The notes beneath the pieces are model-generated. The model made no database searches, was not told the DNA's origin, and saw only the letters and a program-made list of their open reading frames with translations. A stretch of DNA of 10,773 nt. It comes from Pseudopedobacter sp038237895. Lineage in GTDB: Bacteria; Bacteroidota; Bacteroidia; Sphingobacteriales; Sphingobacteriaceae. Positions 6,084-10,773 of the stretch are shown here, piece after piece; the first letter of the stretch is position 1; each line of letters starts with the position of its first letter. The DNA is taken from NCBI GenBank assembly GCA_038237895.1, contig JBBRYE010000124.1, positions 1-10,773 on the forward strand, written 5' to 3'. Both the position numbers and the translations under genes were made by a program.

Positions 6084-7106
6084 ATGAAAAAATTTAGACA
6101 CTTAAAAGCAGTAATAGGTATGTCCCTTTCTGTTTTCTTATTTTCAACTATATTAACATCATGTAAAAAAAATAACGATGATGTTGATCAAACTATCTCG
6201 CAAATTGCAGTTAGTATGAAAGGATTTAGTCAGCTTGAGGCAGCAGCGATACAAGGTGGTGTGGCTGTTACTTTATCCAACAAAAATACAGCTGCCGGCA
6301 GTAATGGTAATTTTACTGTTTTTGCTCCCACAAACGAGGCTTTTGCTAAACTTGGATTAGTAAATCCAGCAGACTTAACAGTGTTACAAAGCTCATTTTT
6401 AACAAATGTACTTTTGTATCACGTAAATAACGGAAGTACTTTGGAAAGTGCCTTTACAAATGGAGCTTTCATACCATCTTTACTTACACCAACAAAAAGA
6501 ATAATTTTTAGAGGTAGTGATAAATATGTTAACGGTTCTAAAATAGTAGCTGCAAATGTTAAAGCAGATAATGGAATTGTACATGCAATTGATCGTGTTC
6601 TACTTGGTTATCCAGATAATATTGCAAACACTACAATATTTTTTGCACAAGGAAAAGGTTTTGTACAACCAGAACTTAGCTTTTTATTAGAAGCTGTTTT
6701 ATATGCAGACTTAGCAGGTGCATTGTCAGATGCTAATGCAAAATATACAGTACTTGCTCCAACAAATCAAGCTTTTATGGATTTAGGTAAAATTTTGGGA
6801 GTTCCTATTAATCAACCTTCAGATATAAGAAAATTACCTAAGGCAACAGTACAATCTGTTTTATTATCTCATGTTTTTAATCTTGTTGATGCAGGTGTAC
6901 CTCAAACTGTAGGAAAATTTACATCAGAACTTAATTCTGGAACATTAACAGCATTAAATGGAAAAACTGTAACATTAGGTGCGTATACAAATGGTTACTT
7001 AACTGTTAAAGGTAGTGGAAACTCAGTACCAGCAAATATGGTTATTCCTGATGTGCAAACTACTAATGGTGTAGTACATGTAATTGATAGAGTAATTTTG
7101 AATTAA
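6084..7106 (+). CDS. Lipoprotein with two fasciclin (FAS1) domains
   Basis: The 340-residue product starts with a lipoprotein signal (MKKFRHLKAV, a hydrophobic core, lipobox LTSC with Cys27) followed by KKNNDD. It should be lipid-anchored in the envelope, and an acidic stretch shortly after the Cys may act as a surface-export signal. Two FAS1 domains follow. The first (about 36-174) has FTVFAPTNEAF at 77-87, LLYHV at 110-114 and NGIVHAIDRVLL at 163-174. The second (about 183-340) has YTVLAPTNQAF at 221-231, LLSHV at 260-264 and NGVVHVIDRVIL at 328-339. FAS1 domains mediate adhesion or ligand binding; in Bacteroidota the exact role is mostly unknown. The gene stands alone, divergent from the barrel gene and followed by a terminator. 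The start is the ATG in an A-rich leader with no Shine-Dalgarno sequence, normal for the phylum. Confidence 0.93.
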   Translation: MKKFRHLKAVIGMSLSVFLFSTILTSCKKNNDDVDQTISQIAVSMKGFSQLEAAAIQGGVAVTLSNKNTAAGSNGNFTVFAPTNEAFAKLGLVNPADLTVLQSSFLTNVLLYHVNNGSTLESAFTNGAFIPSLLTPTKRIIFRGSDKYVNGSKIVAANVKADNGIVHAIDRVLLGYPDNIANTTIFFAQGKGFVQPELSFLLEAVLYADLAGALSDANAKYTVLAPTNQAFMDLGKILGVPINQPSDIRKLPKATVQSVLLSHVFNLVDAGVPQTVGKFTSELNSGTLTALNGKTVTLGAYTNGYLTVKGSGNSVPANMVIPDVQTTNGVVHVIDRVILN

Positions 7107-7127
7107 TTTTTAAATATATATTTTTTT

Positions 7128-7156
7128 AAAAGCTCAGTTTTACTGGGCTTTTTTTG
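7128..7156 (+). terminator. Rho-independent terminator after the FAS1 gene
   Basis: AAAAGCTCAG (7128-7137) pairs with CTGGGCTTTT (from 7143) around a TTTTA loop, with one G-U pair, and a run of T residues follows. It lies 21 bp after the FAS1 stop and separates that gene from the large surface-protein gene. Confidence 0.85.
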
Positions 7157-7240
7157 TTTCTAATAATTTGTAACCTAGCCCTATTTTTTTCGTAAAAAAT
7201 AAAATTATACTCATTCATAAGCACCTTATTCTATTTATAA

Positions 7241-10200
7241 ATGGTTGTTTTTACAAGAAAGATTAATGCTCTTGAAAGTGAAAAAAAATCAATAGTTAAT
7301 TTCTTGAATAGAATAAGAGACTTTGTAAAAGTCTTTTTGTTAATCTGTTTCTCATTAATAAGTGTAAGTGCATTTTCTCAAGTTTGCGGTACTTCTGGGT
7401 TAGATGGTCCTCAAAATGCAGTTCCTCCTGTAAATACATATTTTCCTTTATCAACAACAGCCTCATTAACTGCCGGAAGCAAAACAATTATATTAAATGC
7501 TGTTCCTCCAAATGATCCTAATTATAATTTAAGTTACGGAATTACTCCTATTAAATCGGGCGACTTAATTTTGATTATTCAAATGCAAGATGCCTCATTT
7601 AACTATTTAAATAGCAATTTATATGGTAGTGGATTGGTAAATAGTGGGCCTGATAATTTAGGTGGGACAGGTTTTACTAGCCTAAATAACTCCGGCAAAT
7701 TTGAATACGTTGTAGCAACCAGTGATGTGCCAATAACTGGTGGTGTACTTAAATTTAGAGGAGCTGGAGCCGGTAAAGGATGTGTTAATACTTATACAAA
7801 CTCAAATGCAACAGCAACCGCTGGTCAAAAAAGATTTCAAGTGGTTAGGGTACCACAATATTCTAATTTAGTATTAACAGCAAACATTACAACACCCCCT
7901 TATAATGGCTCAGTAGGGGGTTTAATTGCTTTTGATGTTGCAGGAACTATGCAATTTAATGGGTTTATAGTTGATGCATCTGCAAGAGGTTTTAGAGGTG
8001 GTTATGGACCAAAGGCCGGTTCTGGAGCAAACAATAGTACATTTTATGTGGGGCCTTCTACTTCTACAACTTCAGTGGGCAAAGGCGAAGGGATTGGAGG
8101 TACACCTCGATATATGTGGGACGGTTTTAATCAAGTTGATAATGGATCTGATGGTTTACCCGGCGGATCTTACGGGAGAGGCGCACCAGCAAATGGAGGA
8201 GGTGCGGGAAATGATCATAATGCCGGCGGTGGTGGTGGTGGAAATGGAGGTTATGGGGGTTTAGGAGGTTTAGGTTGGCAAGGTGCAAATGGCGATATAA
8301 GTCCAAAGAATGGAGGTGGACGTCCGGGAAGTTTTCTTCCAATAGATTATTCTAGATTAGTAATGGGCGGCGGCGGAGGAGGTGGAGATGCAAATGATGC
8401 TCTTTCAGGAGTAACTGGAGGAGTAGGAGGAGGAATAATTTTAATTAATGTTGAAAAAATTGTTGGAGTTGGAGTTATTAAATCAAACGGCGGAAATGGT
8501 GCTCCAGGCACATATGGCTCAGCACCAGATGGTGCAGGAGGAGGAGGTGCAGGAGGATCAATTTTTGTAAGGTCTCTTGCTGCCAGTGCAACAGCTAATT
8601 TATCAATAGAAGCAAAAGGTGGAAGAGGGGGAAATACTTTAAATGATAATAATAATGAGCATGGTCCTGGAGGAGGAGGAGGAGGAGGGTTTATTTATAC
8701 TCAGATTCCATCTGCAACAATTATTAATGATGTTTCAAAAGGTTTATCAGGAAAGGCAAATAATGGAGCCGGTATTTCACATGGAGCAATAGATGGGACT
8801 AATGGAAAAGTAAGTTCATTCATTACATCAGATTTACCTCCTCATTTACAAGGTGGTGGCTCCATTTGTTATCCTGTTCTTAATACCACGCTAACCGAAT
8901 TAAATCCAGGAGCTCCCGGTGCAAGAAGTGCTGGAACTACTGCAACCTACACTTTAACCATCCAAAATGAACCCACTAATGGAAATGCAGGTAATGTAGA
9001 AGCTTGGTTTAACCTCCCATCTAGTTTTAAAGTAAGTAGCATTGCTTTCAGTTTAACAGGAGATGCCGCCGGAACTTTAAACGCTGCACCTCATATTGGT
9101 GCAACAGGGTTAATGAGTTTTGGAAATTTTAATATTTCTCCCGGGGATAAAGTGATTATCACCATTGTTGTGAATATTGCTTCAAACGCACCTACAGGTA
9201 TTTATCACGCAAGTGCGCAAGCTACCTATCTAGATCCAACCCGAACCAAGACTAATCCTTTTAGGAAAATAACAGGATTAACAGATGCATTTGTTGGATA
9301 CAATTATAATTATGAAACGGGTGGAGTTACCGATGTTACAGGAATAAATTATAATGGAGATTTAATAACATCAACAGCTGAAGATGTTTATATTAATGCT
9401 AATGCAGTAACAGGTTCATGTGATGCCATTACGGGTGGTGGGTTTGAAACATATACACCAGGTGAGTATTCAAATTTAGATAAATGGTTTCCAGCTAATT
9501 CTGGTGATTTAGTAAAATTAGTTAGTCAAACCGGTTTAAAAGGAGCAATCATTAAAAATAAGATTGGAGAAAAATTTTCTTTAAAACAAACTATCATTTC
9601 TATAGAACCATTAACAGCATACACTTTAACTTTTAATTATCGAAATTGGGATGCCTGTGGAAGTCCGTCAGCCTCAAAATCTTATATTGAAATTTTAGAT
9701 GCAAATACAAATGTGGTTATTGTACCACAAACAGAATTTATAGCTAGTAACTCTCCGGCAATAGGCAATATTCCTTTTAATACGCTATCTGGTACTAACT
9801 CAATAATTATAAAGATAACTGACGCAGGTTCGCCAAACCCAGCTTGTGGAACTTTTATTGATGATATTTCAATAACATCTAACCTAAATATTATTTATTC
9901 AGGAACTAATGTTACTTGTAACGGTGCAAATAATGGCAAGATGACAGTTAGCTTGTTAACGGGTGCTGCTGCTCCATATCAAGTTTCTTATTCTATAAAT
10001 GGGGGAAGTTATACATTACCTCAAGCTATTAATCCAATAAGTTCTTCTGGAAGTCCATTAATTTTTACCAACCTTGTTCCCGGAAGTTATTTAATAAAAA
10101 TAGTAGACGCCAATGGTTGTACAAATATTAAAAATGTAGATATTACAGAACCTCCTATTCTGTCTTTATCAGAAACCCATTTAGATAATTCCTGTAGTAA

Positions 10201-10773
10201 TAATTCTATTGGTGCAATAGATTTAACAGTTAGTGGTGGAACTTCCCCTTATACTTATGATTGGGTTAAAGATGGGATTAGTTATTCTTTGTTAGAAGAT
10301 ATTAGTAGTTTACCTTCTGGGCATTATACCGTTACAGTTACTGATAATAATAGTTGCCAAAAACAAATTTCTGTTGATATTTTACCTTTGAATCCATTTA
10401 CATTAAATGGGAATCAAACCAATAATACTTGCTATGGATCTTCTTTAGGTACAGTTAATTTAATTCCTTCTGGAGGGAAAGCTCCATACAGTTTTACCTG
10501 GAGTAACGGATCACATGATCAAAATCAAATAAATTTATCGGCTGGGACTTATAATGTTATAGGTAAAGACGGATTAGGTTGCGAAGTTTCTATTGATTTT
10601 ACAATTACAGAGCCAACAGCATTAACATTATCAACAAGTAAAACGGATATCCTTTGCAATGGAGGAACCTCAAATGTTACCTTAACGGCAACAGGAGGTA
10701 CTGGAGTTTATCAGTACAGCAAGGATGGAACTACTTTCCAGACTTCAAATATTTTCAATAATCTGATAGCTGG
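7241..10773 (+). CDS. Giant glycine-rich / SprB-repeat surface protein, partial
   Basis: The frame opened by the ATG at 7241 has no stop to the window end: 1177 codons, C-terminus missing. Residues 1-47 form a signal peptide with an unusually long n-region (about 30 residues), core VFLLICFSLISVSA and likely cleavage near FSQ. Then come a beta-rich domain (about 50-247) and a glycine-rich region (about 248-540) with poly-Gly runs at 329-334, 376-382 and 477-483. Next are a DUF11-like domain (about 545-665, TYTLTIQNEPTNGNAGNVEA and FNISPGDKVIITIVVNI) and a carbohydrate-binding-like sandwich (about 728-880, GGGFETYTPGEY, then ACGTFIDDISI). At least four SprB-type repeats follow from 884. SprB of Flavobacterium is a cell-surface gliding adhesin exported by the type IX system. 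Such proteins usually end in a gliding-motility C-terminal domain, which would lie downstream. Likely role: secreted adhesin; ligand unknown. A TTG at codon 22 would give a shorter signal peptide, but no ribosome site supports it. Confidence 0.9.
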   Translation, partial: MVVFTRKINALESEKKSIVNFLNRIRDFVKVFLLICFSLISVSAFSQVCGTSGLDGPQNAVPPVNTYFPLSTTASLTAGSKTIILNAVPPNDPNYNLSYGITPIKSGDLILIIQMQDASFNYLNSNLYGSGLVNSGPDNLGGTGFTSLNNSGKFEYVVATSDVPITGGVLKFRGAGAGKGCVNTYTNSNATATAGQKRFQVVRVPQYSNLVLTANITTPPYNGSVGGLIAFDVAGTMQFNGFIVDASARGFRGGYGPKAGSGANNSTFYVGPSTSTTSVGKGEGIGGTPRYMWDGFNQVDNGSDGLPGGSYGRGAPANGGGAGNDHNAGGGGGGNGGYGGLGGLGWQGANGDISPKNGGGRPGSFLPIDYSRLVMGGGGGGGDANDALSGVTGGVGGGIILINVEKIVGVGVIKSNGGNGAPGTYGSAPDGAGGGGAGGSIFVRSLAASATANLSIEAKGGRGGNTLNDNNNEHGPGGGGGGGFIYTQIPSATIINDVSKGLSGKANNGAGISHGAIDGTNGKVSSFITSDLPPHLQGGGSICYPVLNTTLTELNPGAPGARSAGTTATYTLTIQNEPTNGNAGNVEAWFNLPSSFKVSSIAFSLTGDAAGTLNAAPHIGATGLMSFGNFNISPGDKVIITIVVNIASNAPTGIYHASAQATYLDPTRTKTNPFRKITGLTDAFVGYNYNYETGGVTDVTGINYNGDLITSTAEDVYINANAVTGSCDAITGGGFETYTPGEYSNLDKWFPANSGDLVKLVSQTGLKGAIIKNKIGEKFSLKQTIISIEPLTAYTLTFNYRNWDACGSPSASKSYIEILDANTNVVIVPQTEFIASNSPAIGNIPFNTLSGTNSIIIKITDAGSPNPACGTFIDDISITSNLNIIYSGTNVTCNGANNGKMTVSLLTGAAAPYQVSYSINGGSYTLPQAINPISSSGSPLIFTNLVPGSYLIKIVDANGCTNIKNVDITEPPILSLSETHLDNSCSNNSIGAIDLTVSGGTSPYTYDWVKDGISYSLLEDISSLPSGHYTVTVTDNNSCQKQISVDILPLNPFTLNGNQTNNTCYGSSLGTVNLIPSGGKAPYSFTWSNGSHDQNQINLSAGTYNVIGKDGLGCEVSIDFTITEPTALTLSTSKTDILCNGGTSNVTLTATGGTGVYQYSKDGTTFQTSNIFNNLIA
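7982..8860 (+). other. Glycine-rich domain of the surface protein
   Basis: This stretch (residues about 248-540) has long Gly-rich segments interleaved with short strand-like units such as GGIILINVEKI, GGSIFVRSL, LSIEAKGGRGG and GGGFIYTQI. The repeated pattern 'GGG-[ILF]-x-[ILV] ... [IVL]-x-[AS]-[NK]-GG' suggests a solenoid or polyglycine-helix fold rather than simple low complexity. It is encoded mainly with GGA and GGT codons, so the coding strand is strongly purine-rich. A similar pattern occurs in large surface proteins of several phyla, according to memory. Confidence 0.7.
8669..8689 (+). repeat. GGA trinucleotide tract, (GGA)6 then GGG
   Basis: Seven consecutive Gly codons form a perfect in-frame microsatellite inside the glycine-rich domain. 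Because the unit is three bases, slippage would change the number of glycines without breaking the frame. Confidence 0.8.
9890..10773 (+). repeat. SprB-type repeat array in the surface protein (at least 4 units)
   Basis: Units begin near residues 884, 978, 1056 and 1130, about 70-95 residues apart. Each starts with an NxxC-type motif (VTCNGANNGK, DNSCSNNSIG, NNTCYGSSLG, DILCNGG). It continues with a strand and the GG-x-x-PY-x-[YF]-x-W-like core (SGGTSPYTYDW, SGGKAPYSFTW), and closes with GxYxVxVxDxxxC. Units 1-3 carry paired cysteines (893/960, 985/1039, 1064/1114), and unit 4 has Cys1139 before the window ends. The paired cysteines suggest one disulfide per unit. The array probably continues beyond the window. 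Confidence 0.88.

Noticed and set aside
7153..7189. Promoter for the large surface-protein gene (TTTG with TATTTTTT)
   Set aside because: The available TTTG elements lie 11 or 25 bases from the possible -7 element, outside the usual spacing, so the match is not convincing.
7971..8342. Two overlapping frames, one on each strand, inside the glycine-rich region
   Set aside because: They are shadows of the GGN-rich codons of the large surface protein; their His/Leu- and Met/Val/Glu-rich compositions are what shifted or antisense reading of such codons gives.

Overview
The window looks like chromosomal DNA from a Bacteroidota bacterium, most likely a Sphingobacteriaceae/Pedobacter-type organism. 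This rests on four observations: AT-rich DNA; genes that mostly lack strong Shine-Dalgarno sequences; candidate promoters of the Bacteroidota TTTG / TAnnTTTG type; and the gene content, which includes a large surface protein with SprB repeats, a FAS1 lipoprotein, and a Bacteroidota-style ECF sigma factor and UvrA. The genus is an inference from remembered sequence style, not from a search.

Left part (1-3300): a four-helix-bundle (S23/IVS-type) protein gene on the minus strand is cut by the window edge. It is followed by an AT-rich spacer holding short repeats built on TAATGACTAAT, one of which overlaps the uvrA stop codon. A complete minus-strand uvrA (400-3201) encodes the damage-recognition ATPase of nucleotide excision repair and has a good candidate promoter.

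Middle (3300-4945): a gene-free stretch of about 780 bp carries two adjoining dispersed-repeat relics (3435-3530 and 3574-3672), a short dyad, and a candidate promoter at 3848-3878. Next come an ECF sigma factor gene and a 66-residue acidic microprotein of unknown function. A strong symmetrical hairpin closes this unit and probably also terminates the convergent gene to its right.

Right part (4945-10773): an outer-membrane barrel-like protein (minus) is divergent from a lipoprotein with two FAS1 domains (plus). An 11-bp sequence is repeated upstream of both starts. After a terminator hairpin, a very large surface protein starts at 7241 and stays open for 1177 codons to the window end. It has a signal peptide, a beta-rich N-terminal domain, a glycine-rich region, a DUF11-like domain, a carbohydrate-binding-like beta-sandwich and at least four SprB-type repeats. 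It is likely a secreted adhesin, possibly a type IX secretion substrate, but its C-terminus lies outside the window.

Taken together, the genes are one housekeeping repair gene, one regulatory unit (sigma plus microprotein) and three cell-envelope genes. No mobile element with a transposase, CRISPR array, tRNA or rRNA was seen. I found no clear new multi-gene system. The least explained items are the microprotein behind the sigma factor, the glycine-rich/SprB adhesin architecture and the short repeats between genes.
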